This document shows, in pieces, positions 36,015-49,533 of a stretch of 64,000 bases of DNA. The position numbers and the translations under genes were made by a program. The notes below the pieces were generated by a model. That model was not told where the DNA came from. It searched no databases and saw only the letters and a list, made by a program, of their open reading frames with translations. The stretch is from Cucumis sativus (taxonomy: Eukaryota > Streptophyta > Magnoliopsida > Cucurbitales > Cucurbitaceae). The stretch is taken from the NCBI RefSeq assembly GCF_000004075.3, contig NC_026658.2, positions 10,900,075-10,964,074 of the forward strand, in the 5' to 3' direction. Position 1 is the stretch's first letter. Each line of letters begins with the position of its first letter.

Positions 36015-36650
36015 ATGGAGAGTTCAGTTGAAAAACAAGAGCATAGAGATGTTGCATTTAAATTAGTTGGGAAATGCATCAAGAAGAGATCTGGTAAACG
36101 CAGCTTTGTTGGTGTCAGGCAAAGACCTTCTGGGAAATGGGTAGCAGAGATCAAAGACGCAACTCATGATATCAGAATGTGGTTGGGAACCTTCAACACA
36201 CCGGAGGAAGCTGCCAGAGCTTACGACGAAGCTGCCTGCCTCCTACGTGGCTCGAATGCTAGAACCAACTTCACTCTCGCTTCCAACTCCTCCTCTGCCC
36301 TCTCTTTCAAAATCAGAAACCTTCTCATTCATAAGATCACTTTGAAACGAAGTTCAATCACTGAAACTCATGCTCATGTTGCTCATTCTGAAACAAACCA
36401 AGAAATGCACATGTTTGACAATAATGCAGTCTGGAGCAGCTGCAATGGAGAAATTGAGGTGGGTTTTTGTCACTTCACCCATTCATGCTGCGATCTTCCT
36501 CTTGGGTTCAATTTTGATATGGATGAGTCTTTGTCTGCACTGAATGGAATCACTCAACATTTAGGAAATGCATATGATGATGCCTTTGACACACCTGCTG
36601 CTCACATTGATTATACCGATTTCTCTTCATTTTTCTTTGTACCAACCTGA
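36015..36650 (+). CDS. RAP2-11: AP2/ERF transcription factor, RAP2.11-like, intronless
   Basis: 211-aa nuclear DNA-binding protein expected to bind GCC-box or related promoter elements. A single AP2 domain spans residues 31-86 ([50 protein letters not shown]). It is preceded by a basic stretch KKRSGKR that may serve in nuclear import. After the domain the chain is Ser/Asn-rich and low in complexity, ending with an acidic and aromatic tail ([10 protein letters not shown]) that could activate transcription. The lack of introns is normal for ERF genes. The domain sequence and position beside the importin and tubulin genes fit Arabidopsis RAP2.11, linked to low-potassium responses; a legume-type ERN relative is the alternative. 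Target genes cannot be inferred here. Confidence 0.9.
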   Translation: MESSVEKQEHRDVAFKLVGKCIKKRSGKRSFVGVRQRPSGKWVAEIKDATHDIRMWLGTFNTPEEAARAYDEAACLLRGSNARTNFTLASNSSSALSFKIRNLLIHKITLKRSSITETHAHVAHSETNQEMHMFDNNAVWSSCNGEIEVGFCHFTHSCCDLPLGFNFDMDESLSALNGITQHLGNAYDDAFDTPAAHIDYTDFSSFFFVPT

Positions 36651-37542
36651 CCCCTCTACTTCTATTTTTCTATTGGAGTAAGGGAAGAATAATGACTCAA
36701 TTGCATACTGTTTCTTCTCATTTTTCCATGGGCCAAAGGAAGGGATATTAATTCCATCAGCAATCTAATTTGACAGAGACTACAAATCTAGATATAAAGG
36801 ATGGTTGACAACAAGCTATGAAAGTACGAAAAAAATCATTTCCTTTTGTGTGGATAGGAGAGTTAACTTGAAAAAAATGCTTTAATCTTTTTTATTTTTT
36901 AATTCTTGACTAGAGTCGATCATCAACCAGACTAATTTCAAAGTGAACAATAATTAAGTGTAACTTATGTTACACTCATACTTCCTTTCTCTTTACACAA
37001 AATAATCATTTGAAAAGAATTGTCACATGATATTTCTTTATAAGACACTTACATAGACTGTACGAAGATAGATGCCAACCCAACACCGTCTATGTTCTTT
37101 TCTTGCAAAAGATCGAAGGTGTGAAATTTCAGGCATGACAAGAAAGGGGTAAATGATTGGACCTGTGAGTGAATAAGTGAGAGTTTTGCTGGAGTCCTTC
37201 AAATTCAAGTGATGATGGCCCATCTAAAGCCAAGCACGTTGTGTTGTCGTCAAGCAAGCCAAACGATCTCTCCCTCAAAGATAAACAAACATGTACAACC
37301 TTTTCATATTAGAAAAAAAAAATGTACAAATTATCTATTATAATATTGATCCATCCACAATTCAAGACAATACAGAATTTCAGTCTAAACACTGGCGTAA
37401 ATATTCCTGATTTCATACAAAGAGCCACAAAGATACAGAATCGAAATTTACTACAAGACAGCAGAATTGCTTATAGAAAGGAAAACGACAGGCTCTTCTT
37501 TCACTAGACAAGAAATTATGGGGATAAAAGCACCATGCACAC
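36651..37542. other. Intergenic, ERF and tubulin 3' ends
   Basis: Convergent 3' flanks of the ERF (+) and tubulin (-) genes, AT-rich. No gene or element is recognised. Confidence 0.55.
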
Positions 37543-39945
<2,403 letters not shown>

Positions 39946-40534
39946 GTTGGTCGGAGAAAGTGAAAAAAAAAATGGGGACGGCGATGGGAGGGTTGTAGGA
40001 AGAGAATGAAGGAAGAAAGGAAGGAAGGGCAGGGTCGGAGTTGGCGTCGTGGGGATTTAAGAGAAGAGGCTTTTAATGAGCAAAACAAAGAAAACCAAAT
40101 TTGATAAGCAATTGGGATCCGCAATTCCAATTCCAAGCGAGGGAGCGAGGGAGCGCGCCAGCCTTTCTATGGGTCCCTCCCATCTTCTTATCTTATCCAT
40201 CCTGACAATTTTACCCTTCACATCTATTGCACTTTTTTCGGGATCAACGGAGGGTATTTCTGACAAAACTCAGCGACCATCTCCATGTGATGTGTAACAT
40301 ATAATTCTCCTTCCATATAAGATATTAATTAATTCTCTTTCTTTTTTTTCTTTTCTTTTTTTAATTTAAACCTTTCAATTAACTCCTTTATTCAATTCTA
40401 CAAACAAACTGTTAATTTTTATTATCTAATTTTAATTTACCAACATCAACTTAGTTCGATAACAATTAATTTTATTTAATACATTCAATAAATGGGTAGG
40501 AGGATTTCTGTATCTACATATGGTGTATTAAAAT

Positions 40535-40554
40535 GAGAGAGAGAGAGAGAGAGA
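40535..40554 (+). repeat. (GA)10 dinucleotide repeat in the tubulin/DTC divergent promoter
   Basis: Perfect GA run. In plants, GAGA stretches are bound by BPC/BBR factors, so a regulatory role is possible but unproven. Confidence 0.85.
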
Positions 40555-41366
40555 AGTGTGTAAGTAATGGTATTCACATGAGATGATTGACGTGTATGAA
40601 TGGCACAGCTGTACTGAATGCTCAACTGCTACATGAGTTGTAATATTGATATCTTTGGGCTTCACTTGTTATCCTTTTATTATTATTTGTTAACACAAAT
40701 TCTGTTACCCTTCCCTCCAATCATTCATTTGATAGCATAACAGAAGGATGCAACTAAGCCTGTGTTCTCATAGTTGGGGGTGGGCTCAACCTTTACATCT
40801 TCATAAATATATTATATTGTTTTATTCCAAACTTCAACCATCTAAGTCTCATTTTATGAAAAATACGTGAAAGTCACATTTTCATTTTTTACTTATCCAT
40901 TGCTATGGGCACCCATCTTCGACCGTGCTCCTTGTTGTCATCAACTCTATTAAGAGCTCTCCCTTTCTTTGCTTTCAATTTTCGTTTGAAGCAATTTGAT
41001 AGAACTTAAGAAATTACAGAATTATAGTATTTGTTGTTCCGTTTATAGGGTTTATTTTGATGTTAAAACAAATACTTCATTAGTGTTTTTTTACCTCCAC
41101 GTACATTAAAATTAAATGATTGATTATATTGTTCAAGTTGTTGACTATATAAACTTTATAAAATGAAGCCTTACTTATTAAAATTCAAAATTTTGTAAAT
41201 ATTGTTAGAGTTGTAAAATTGTGGCCAATTAAAAACTTTGGATTTAAGTCTTTTTTTTAAAAAAAAAAGAAAAAAAATGAAAATCAATATTGTCGTTATT
41301 GGAATTTTCATAAGAGAAAGAGAAAGGAGAAGAGGTTTGAGGCTGAGGCGCGAAGCAAAAGGAAGA

Positions 41367-41374
41367 TATAAAAA
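41367..41374 (+). promoter_or_regulatory. TATA box of the DTC gene
   Basis: TATAAAAA lies 70 bp before the ATG at 41,444, a normal distance for a plant core promoter with a short leader. Confidence 0.6.
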
Positions 41375-41443
41375 GAAGTTGGGCCCTTTATTTTCGGAGA
41401 AGGGAATCCACCACCTCCATCTCAACTCCCTCTGCTCTCACCA

Positions 41444-44239
41444 ATGGCTGACGATAAGAAACCCAGCGTCTCCCCCGTTTGGCCCACCGTCAAGCCCTTT
41501 GTTAATGGCGGTGCCTCCGGTATGCTCGCCACCTGCGTCATTCAACCCATTGATATGGTCAAGGTACTCTACTTCCATCAAATGCCAATGCCCTTATCTT
41601 CAATTCCTGCTGGCTGCTTCTAATCTTTATCTACTGCTCCCTTTCTCTTAGGTCAGAATTCAACTTGGTCAAGGATCCGCTGGCCATGTCACAAGAACCA
41701 TGCTTAAGGAGGAGGGTTTTGGTGCCTTTTACAAGGTTTCCATTTTTCATTCTGCTCAGCAAACAAATTATTTCCTTCCTTGTTTTTATGCTACTACCCC
41801 TCCCCTGTTTCCTTTCTTTCCTCATACCGAATTGTTGTATCTTTTGTTGAACTACGATGGTATTGCATTACTGTCTCCGATCATTGTGTTCTGCATATCT
41901 TTTCGATGTGTTCTACTGAATTATTTATTTGTTGCCACCATTGAGTGACTGATGATGTATTAACTGAGGAGCCACTTGAAAATTAAGTGGTTGTTTGACA
42001 CATTTTCAGTATCTTGTAAATTAGGATATAGGCAAAGTTCATTTTCTAATGGATGAAGATTTGCTTGGATTTTTTTCCTTTCAAAATTTTCCGGTTCTCT
42101 AGTGCTCGACACTTAGTTTTGTGGATTATCTTTGTCTAAACTTCATTTTCCAACCAGGGGTTATCTGCTGGATTGCTCAGACAAGCTACATATACTACAG
42201 CAAGACTGGGATCTTTTAAGTGAGCGTGTTACAAATCTAGAATTGAACACCTTTGGATCATATTCATGAGGCTATGGTTTTACTTCCAACATTTGTTCTT
42301 CCTCATGTCTATGTAGTTTTTTTTAGAACTTTAAGAAAATTTGCATTTCTTAGTCCCTACATTTTAGGAATGATCAATTGGTTCCTATAGTTTGAAACAT
42401 GACAATCTAGTTACTGTAGGATTAAATGTGGTTCTCAATTGCCCTCAAATTATTTTATCCAGTGGGTCCCATGAAAATGTCACATGATCTTATAGTTTAT
42501 GTTAGTTAAGTTCGTAGGGGCCAAGTCATTTGTATTTGAGACTCATCATTAAGTCAAAACCACACAGATATAATGACCATCTAAGGCTACTGGAGTTAAA
42601 TCGTCACATTCTGAACTACAAGGACCATGTAGAATCATTTCCTGGACTGTAGTGGCTAAATGTTTTTTTTTTTTTGGCTTGTATATTTGGTTGATCAAAC
42701 CTCTGTTCTTCTCCATTTCCCTTCTAGGATATTGACAAACAAAGCAATTGAAGCCAACGAGGGAAAGCCCCTTCCACTATATCAGAAGGCCTTATGTGGG
42801 CTCACAGCCGGTGCTATTGGAGCATCTGTTGGTAGTCCAGCGGACTTAGCTCTTATTCGCATGCAAGCAGATGCAACTTTACCTGCTGCCCAGCGCCGAA
42901 ATTATAAAAATGCCTTCCATGCACTTTATCGCATTCTTGCAGATGAGGGGGTTTTAGCTCTTTGGAAAGGTGCAGGCCCCACTATTGTAAGAGCAATGGG
43001 ATTGAACATGGGAATGCTTGCTTCATATGATCAAAGTGTTGAGTTCTTCAAGGATAACCTTGGTTTTGGCGAAGCTGCTACGGTGTTGGGTAAGATTGTT
43101 TTTGATACTGTAAGTTGATGCCAATTGTAATGCCCCATGCGGTGTTGCACTAATTGCTAGGGTATTGCAATTTCATCGGCTCATTACTATCTCTTTCTTA
43201 GTAGTCATCTAGTCATTTCATATTCACGTGTGTATAATTTGACACTGTTGAAAATAATTAGTTTAACTAACTTAATCATAATCATTGTTGGTCAAGATTA
43301 GCTGCCATCTTTTCATTGAGGTTTCTATGTTATAGATAATTTTGACTTTTGAGAGAGGTCAAACTTTAAGTTTGATTAATAAACTCGCCCTTGGAGTTGT
43401 ACTTTATTTCAATGAGAGGATCTAAATGTTTTTTTTCGTATTCCTGTATCGATTCAGTTCGTAGATACTAGATTTATGACTAGGTAAGCTTGTTATATTT
43501 GTTATCCACAGATATTCTTTTGCTGTTCTTACCGTAGAGAGTTGAATTTACCACACTTTTCTTCAGTATGAGCAGCTTAGCTTATATTGCTTAAGAGGCA
43601 AGTGGCCACTGAACGTTGAGTGGAATTGCTCAAAGTTTTCACTTATCGTTGGATTGTTATAAGTTCAATGAAAGTTCTTCCTTTGTCTTTCTCCTTCGTT
43701 CTTCTGTCTGTGTGTATTAAAATGGTGGTCTTTGGAAATGTTTCTATTGTGAGTCGCCTTCTCTCTGATTGTGATTCTTGCTAAATTTCTTTTATGATTT
43801 ATTATTTATTGTTCTTCTTAGGTGCCAGTATGGTATCAGGATTCTTTGCTTCAGCGTGTAGTCTACCATTTGATTATGTGAAAACTCAAATTCAGAAAAT
43901 GCAACCCGATGCTGAGGGAAAATTTCCCCACTCTGGCTCTTTGGATTGTGCCATGAAAACTCTCAAGGCAGGAGGGCCGTTAAAATTCTACACTGGATTT
44001 CCAGTGTATTGCGTGAGAATTGCCCCCCATGTCATGGTATATCTCTTTTCTCTGTCTGTCTGTCTGTGCACACACTACTTGGGTTATCATGGTGCCTATC
44101 GCTGTTGTAGCTGGGTATCTATCAATGGCGATACCACATTTAAGATAATTCACTGAATCAAATGTTGGACTTGATGATGCAGATGACTTGGATTTTCCTA
44201 AACCAGATTCAAAAGGTAGAAAAATCATACGGGTTATGA
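41444..44239 (+). CDS. DTC: Mitochondrial dicarboxylate/tricarboxylate carrier (DTC), 6 exons
   Basis: Inner mitochondrial membrane antiporter exchanging dicarboxylates (malate, 2-oxoglutarate) and tricarboxylates (citrate). Exons: 41444-41563, 41652-41735, 42158-42219, 42728-43089, 43822-44036, 44183-44239, totalling 900 nt (299 aa), close to the known plant protein. Three tandem mitochondrial-carrier repeats are visible through their P-x-[DE]-x-x-[KR]-type signatures: PIDMVKVRIQ (exons 1/2), PADLALIRMQ (exon 4) and PFDYVKTQIQ (exon 5). Each has two membrane spans, giving six in all. The start MADDKKPSVSP is short and hydrophilic, with no cleavable targeting sequence, as usual for carriers. 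Intron 3 carries a MITE-like insert. The gene lies head-to-head with alpha-tubulin. Confidence 0.95.
42344..42662. repeat. MITE-like element with imperfect terminal inverted repeats in DTC intron 3
   Basis: About 319 bp with ends that pair as inverted repeats over roughly 45 bp with mismatches: the left end has CATTTCTTAGTCCCTACA and AGGAATGAT, and the complement of the right end reads CATTTAGCCACTACA and AGGAAATGAT. It has no coding sequence. It fills more than half of the 508-bp intron. The target duplication is unclear. Confidence 0.6.
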
Positions 44240-44793
44240 AGGACTGACCAAGATGATGGAGATCCTTTCCAAGTTTATTTCAGGCTTCAACAATTATGAT
44301 TTTTTTTTCCTTGTGGTTCTTTGACCATGTTGTAATCTAACTTTCTTTGAATACGGAATTCCACGCTTGAGTTTAAAAGCGTTTTAATTATCTTTCTGTG
44401 CAAACATGGTTCAAAGGTGCAAGATTGATAGATAGAAAGAGGGTATCAAATTGCTTCTGAAATTTGAATGTACCAGATTCTCACTGGGAAGAAACATAGA
44501 ATACATACATAATAAGCCTTGTAAAGAGTTCTTTAAAGGTTAAACTCTGTCCCAACCACAACATTCTCGTGGAGGCATTTGAATGATTAGAAATTAACGT
44601 ATGGAGGATGCTCCTGATCTGCTAATGTAAATAGTTCATGTTTGCTTTGGCGATTTGACAATAAAATATTGGTAAGGTGTTTATTTTCAGGCTAAGACAA
44701 TCACATCAGCATTTATAAGAAAGAATGTAGGTTCATTAGAGGAAATAATGAAATGGCAGACAATATACAATCAGAAAAGCAATGCGAAGAAGT
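44240..44793. other. Intergenic between DTC and the AG-peptide gene
   Basis: 3' flanks of two convergent genes, AT-rich. No further features are seen. Confidence 0.55.
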
Positions 44794-44961
44794 TTAAAGG
44801 AAGAAGGAAAAAAAAAGAGCAGAAAGGGAAGCAAGGAAAGTAGGGTAAAAGAGAGGAGCATCCGAGGCAGGAGCAGGAGCAGGAGCAGCAGGCTGGGCAC
44901 TGGTGGCAGCGAAGGCCAGCAGCAGCAGCACCAGGAACAGCTTCAACTTGATTGCCTCCAT
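44794..44961 (-). CDS. Arabinogalactan peptide (AGP12/13/14-like), GPI-anchored
   Basis: A 55-residue precursor of a tiny cell-surface proteoglycan. Residues 1-22 form a secretion signal (KLKLFLVLLLLAFAATSA) ending before Q23. The mature peptide is about a dozen residues, QPAAPAPAPASD, whose Ala-Pro repeats are the pattern for hydroxyproline arabinogalactan attachment. The rest (APLFYPTFLASLSALFFSFFL) is the hydrophobic GPI-attachment signal, cleaved near the Ser/Asp at 33-34. An in-frame upstream Met at 44,997 exists, but the start at 44,961 gives the family's normal MEA(I/M)K beginning. A TATA-like ATAAATAG lies about 93 bp upstream. The compact intronless structure is typical. The role is probably in the cell wall or membrane surface; the exact one is unknown. 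Confidence 0.85.
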   Translation of the reverse strand: MEAIKLKLFLVLLLLAFAATSAQPAAPAPAPASDAPLFYPTFLASLSALFFSFFL

Positions 44962-45053
44962 TGCTGAATGATACAGCTCTTGTCTTGTTGAATCCAATTG
45001 AATTGAAGAAGATGAAGAGTTGTTGGGGGCGTGAATTGGGAAGGAAGAAGAGA

Positions 45054-45061
45054 CTATTTAT
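45054..45061 (-). promoter_or_regulatory. TATA-like box of the AG-peptide gene
   Basis: Reads ATAAATAG on the minus strand, 93 bp before the chosen start. Confidence 0.5.
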
Positions 45062-47055
45062 GTATGAAAAATGCATTCAGGAACTCGAGAGGCTGAGACA
45101 GAGACAGGAACACAACAGGGTGGTTTTGGTTGGTTGCTTTTATCTTACCATACGCTAATTGATACAGCTAACTCTCAGTGGCTGTGGGTCCCCGTGTTTT
45201 GCTGTCTTTCTGTATTTTTCTCTCTCTCTTTTTTCTTTTCTTTTTTCTATGATTTTCTGTTTGAAAAAGACTTGTGTACGTCCCGATGATGCATCCATCT
45301 CATGTATTTTTCATCTCTTCACCACACAAATTTTATTTTTAAATTAATTTTTCATTTTATTTTTATACGGTGAAAGAGATGAGTACACATTACAGATGTA
45401 CTTAATCATTCTTCTTTTTCGGTTTTACTTACAATTTCAATCCCTCCTTTTTTTTACCCTATTTTCTCAATGTTCTTGTATCACCCACTTCAATACATTA
45501 CCAACAAAATTATTGTCGTCGTTTTTTATTACTACTGAGAAATTCAAATAACAAATCTCTTAGTTACGATAATAACATTTGAGCCAAACTCATTTAGTTA
45601 CATTAAATTAATTAGAAACTTGGCAGTTGATTTTGTTATTTATTAAACAATTTTTTTTCTTTAAAAGTTCTGACGTAGTATTTAGGAAAACTAGAATGAT
45701 AAAAGTTCTACTAGTGTGCACTGTCTTTGAATCGTAGTACCGTGCAATAGATTCAAGACATTTCAACTCTTAATTATTACATACCTTAGCAATCTTCATA
45801 CAAATAAATGGAACTCAATAGAATAGATTTCATTTAAGAAACTTTGAAATGAATGGATCTTACATTTTTTAGAAAACTGGAGATGAATTTGAGTAAATTC
45901 TCAACTCTCGAGTAGTTGGATGGTAAGCATAGATCTGAACTATACTCAAGCTCAATCTAACTCTAATGGTCCATTTCACGTCGGTTTGGATTATAACTTT
46001 CATTGACTAAAAATATTCATTATGTTTTATAATGGCCGTTATGTGTAAAAAAATTGGATGTTATGTTATTAGGGAGAAATGCAGAAGAAACCAGAAAAGC
46101 ATGGGAAGGGAATAAATGAAAAGGCAAAGGTCGCAAAGCTTCACCGCTATTTCTTTTATGGCTGTTTCACGGGTCACCTAAATACAGAAAGTTTCAGCTT
46201 TTAAATCAAGACATGGCTTATTCTTCTTACCTTCCCAAGGCAACAGAGAGCCAAAGCTGAAGCAAAGGTAAAGTCTATCAAAGTTATCAAAGGTGAAGAA
46301 AGTGAGGCAAAAAAGAAAACGTGTAAGGCCCATTAATTTACAGAGTTGGCAAACACAGATTTTCACTTTGGGTAGATCATAGCAAAGGCAGGTGGATGAC
46401 AGGGGCAGGGAATTTTTTTAAAAAAAATCCAATGATTCCTTATGATCTGAAATTAAAATCTGGTAAGGATTAGAGGCAGCTAGCAATTCCAAACAGAATA
46501 TTAATTGCAACTCGCAAGTGGGGGTTGGCCCAACTTAAAGCTTCATGTGGGACTTCACTTTCATAAGGCGGGTGTGGTGGGAAGCGCACAAAGGATTGTC
46601 ATCCCCACTCACCTTTAAAATTTCAAAAGCTTAATCATTTATGATTCGAAAAAGAAAACAAAAGAAAAAGAAAAACAAACAAAAGGCCCTGTTGCATCAA
46701 CAGAGCCACATTTCATTCATTGATTAACCATCCCCTCTTAGAGAGGAGTAAACTACAAATAAAATACAGTGCGCTTCACAAAAGCTTTGTTCCTTTCAAG
46801 CTTTTTAAGCATCTTTATCCCTTCCCAAGTCCAACACCATTAAACAAAATTAAAATTGTAAATTGAAGACCCAAAACTTCACACTATAGAAAGCTCGTAT
46901 TTTACCTTTCTGCCCCAATCTCACAAGATCTAAAGGATGTGTATACAAAGGAGAGAAAAGAGAATGCATTAGCTTTTGAATGCATGTTGTTACAGGCATG
47001 AGATAGAGAATGGGAGAGAAAAACACTAGACAGAGAGTTTACATTGAAATAGTCC
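45062..47055. other. Intergenic between the AG-peptide and neprosin-like genes, about 2 kb
   Basis: AG-peptide upstream region and neprosin-gene 3' flank. AT-rich with pyrimidine-rich stretches (45,215-45,245). No gene is recognised on either strand. Confidence 0.5.
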
Positions 47056-49533
47056 TCATGGGCAATTTTGGTTTCTACCAGGGCCCCCATAGTAAAAGTA
47101 ATGGCCCCAATCCCCATTGCTGCCAGTTTGGACATCATAGCAGTTGGATTGCTCTGTAAAAGTCCCAATCCCTTTGGGAGCTTTCAGATTGTTGGAGCTG
47201 TCAACAACTTGAATGTTTCTGAAATAACTAGCCTTCCCAAACCCCTCTTCAGGAAAATGACCACTGCCCATTTGGGTTAAGGTGTGCAGTCCATCAGCCT
47301 CTGAATTCACAACCTCCCCTCCCCACTCAATCATGGAGGCACTATCAGCCAGGTACGAGAATAAGAAGGAAGGCCAATATCCCAACACATAGTCATTGCC
47401 AAACTGCATCCACCAGTGTCCCTCATTTGGATCCTACACCAAATAAGCAAATACTCATCACTATTATCAACGGCAAACAAACTATACTCAATATTACCTC
47501 GCTACTGAATTATGCCCGAGTTATATGTCAATCAAAATGGTTCTTTAAGCCACCCATGTGGGTTCTTCGTACTTAAAAAAAACTGTGTAGGGAGACATGA
47601 CAAGAGAATCTTGCGATCTCAAACACCGGGATTTTTTTGTTCCTAACCCCTTTACTAAAAACCATATGTGTGGGTGGGTATTATTTTAAGTTTTACCACC
47701 TAATGTGAAGACCCCATCTCAGCAGGGCAATGTCCACAAATGATCACATGCACTTATCTTTGCACAGTCAGTCTCATTTGTCTTTTAGCATTTAACACAA
47801 TAGTTGATGTTTCAAATTTTCTTTTCTGAGTTGTCCAAGTGAGGTTTGGCATTTACCTTCCAGATAAGTATACTGATATCATACTGGGAATTGCGAAACC
47901 CAGAAACAGGTGAGATGCTTGCCCCCATCGCTATATCACTGCTAACTTGAATAAACCCTGAACAGAGGAGGTTATAACAACCTGTAGCTTGATATGCATC
48001 ACTCTGCAAATACAATCATCATCCCTACATCAATGGAATTGGACAAGATAAACTAAAAGATTAATGTCTTGTTTGATAACGGTTTTTGAAAATTGTTTTT
48101 GTTTCCTCCCAATTTCTTTGCTCTGATTTTCACTTCTCTTAAAGAAACCAGCACTTGGATTCTTGGTCAAATTTAAAAAACAACCAATTACTTATTTTTT
48201 TCTAGTTTTCAAAACTTGGCTAACAAAGAAACTCAAAGATTAGTTTTCAGAAACCAAACGGTTATCAAACGAAACCTAAACAATCTTGTGGAAGAGGCAA
48301 ATGAATCTTACAGTCCAATAAGTGAAGAGTCGTGTGTTGTTATCACCATATAAGTCTGGGCTGACCTGATATCAAAGACAACCAATTATGGGATCCAACA
48401 ATGGGAGGGAAAATAAATGGAATTGATAAACTTTTTGAATCAATTAGTTCACAGTACCTGCCAGCCAGCTTCAATACTATTGAGATCTTGACCAAAAGAA
48501 CCTCCTAAAATCCATAACTGTGACAAGCTAAACTCATTAGGCTGCTGTATTTTGGGCTCCCAAACATTGATAGTTGCCTTGGCTCCATAAAACTTATCTC
48601 CTTCCACATAAGCTATTGCGTGCTAAGCAGCTCCGAAGGGAACACCACGATATCAGAACTACAGTAAAAAAAATTAAACAAAAATAAAAGACTGATTGTA
48701 TTTAAAAGGGAGAAGAATTACCTGATGTCCACTTTGATTGATGAGATCAGGATCTGCAGACCTGGGTTGAGGAATGGTTCTGTGCCTTTTCTTTCCATAT
48801 CTTTTGACAGAGCTTGCTCTTAGCACATCATCTTCCTTAGTTCTTCTAACAGGAATGGTGTTTTCTGGGCACCTTCCATTTGCATGCCACAGCTGATTGA
48901 TGGGGTTTGATAGTTCTTTAGGTTTCTCAGACACCTTATTCTCATCAAATAGCCCTTCTGGGTGGTAAGTAGGCCTTGTCTGATACAAGGTCAAGTGGTA
49001 AAGAACTTCAGGACAGGTAGATGAAGAAATACTTGAAGTAGGTGCAAAATTGAGAAATAGTAGAAACCTGAATTTTGTGATCTTTAAGGAAAGGATGATC
49101 AAAAGCTGGCTGATTAGAAATGTGGACACAGTCGATTATATCCCCATCTGGACTCTGCTTGCACATCACAAACATACAATTGTAGAAAAAGAACAAGGGA
49201 TAAAACAGTAGGTGAAAGTGAAATTTCTTTTCTCAAAAACTAAACTATCTAGTTGAAACTGGAAGCTGCGTAATACTCAGCTTACATTATTAAAAGCTCT
49301 TCCAAGTCTTCGGAATAGCAAAAAATTAAAAATATCTTTGAGAGGGACAAAGAGAGAACCTGGATTGTTTTCAATGGGGGTTTGTTCAAGCGCCTGAGGT
49401 GCTTCTGAACCTCCAGATTTTGCATTGAAGGAGATAATCGAGAAGCATGGGAGAGAGAGATCAGAAACCATAAAGAGAAAAGCAGTAGCAGAGCCCTCCC
49501 GGCCGTTCTTCTGTCAATCTGAGCAGGACCCAT
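47056..49533 (-). CDS. Neprosin-domain (DUF239) secreted protein, possible glutamic peptidase, 7 exons
   Basis: Exons in transcript order: 49533-49360, 49154-49068, 48979-48722, 48622-48458, 48365-48312, 48003-47857, 47433-47056; every exon length is a multiple of three, total 1,263 nt (420 aa). A hydrophobic stretch ([17 protein letters not shown], residues about 14-30) looks like a signal peptide or N-terminal anchor. The neprosin-activation part (DUF4409) covers roughly residues 45-160 with [17 protein letters not shown]. The catalytic neprosin domain follows, from about residue 174 to the end. The two Glu positions used by neprosin glutamic peptidases appear conserved: E224 in SIEAGWQ and E331 in SMIEWGGEV. 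Cys pairs in ATGCYNLLC suggest an extracellular fold. In plant genomes these are large families of unclear function; prolyl-cleaving activity is known only for pitcher-plant neprosin. The 308-bp fifth intron is largely a MITE. Confidence 0.92.
48060..48281. repeat. MITE (hAT-like ends) filling intron 5 of the neprosin-like gene
   Basis: Short palindromic element: GTTTGATAAC at 48,071-48,080 and its exact complement GTTATCAAAC at 48,261-48,270, with the similarity continuing inward (GTTTTTGAAAA versus TTTTCAGAAAC) and a few bases outward. It has no coding capacity. Such GTTTGATAAC-type elements are frequent in dicot introns. The intron is 308 bp, so this is most of it. Confidence 0.75.

Larger units (their letters stand above)
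39946..41443. promoter_or_regulatory. Divergent promoter region, tubulin (-) and DTC carrier (+)
   Basis: About 1.5 kb between two divergent start codons. It contains a GA repeat (40,535-40,554), AT-rich sequence and the carrier's TATA box. No other gene is seen. Confidence 0.55.

Noticed and set aside
44794..44997. Longer 67-residue start for the arabinogalactan peptide
   Set aside because: The extra 12 residues are hydrophilic and would precede the signal peptide; the start at 44,961 gives the normal family N-terminus.
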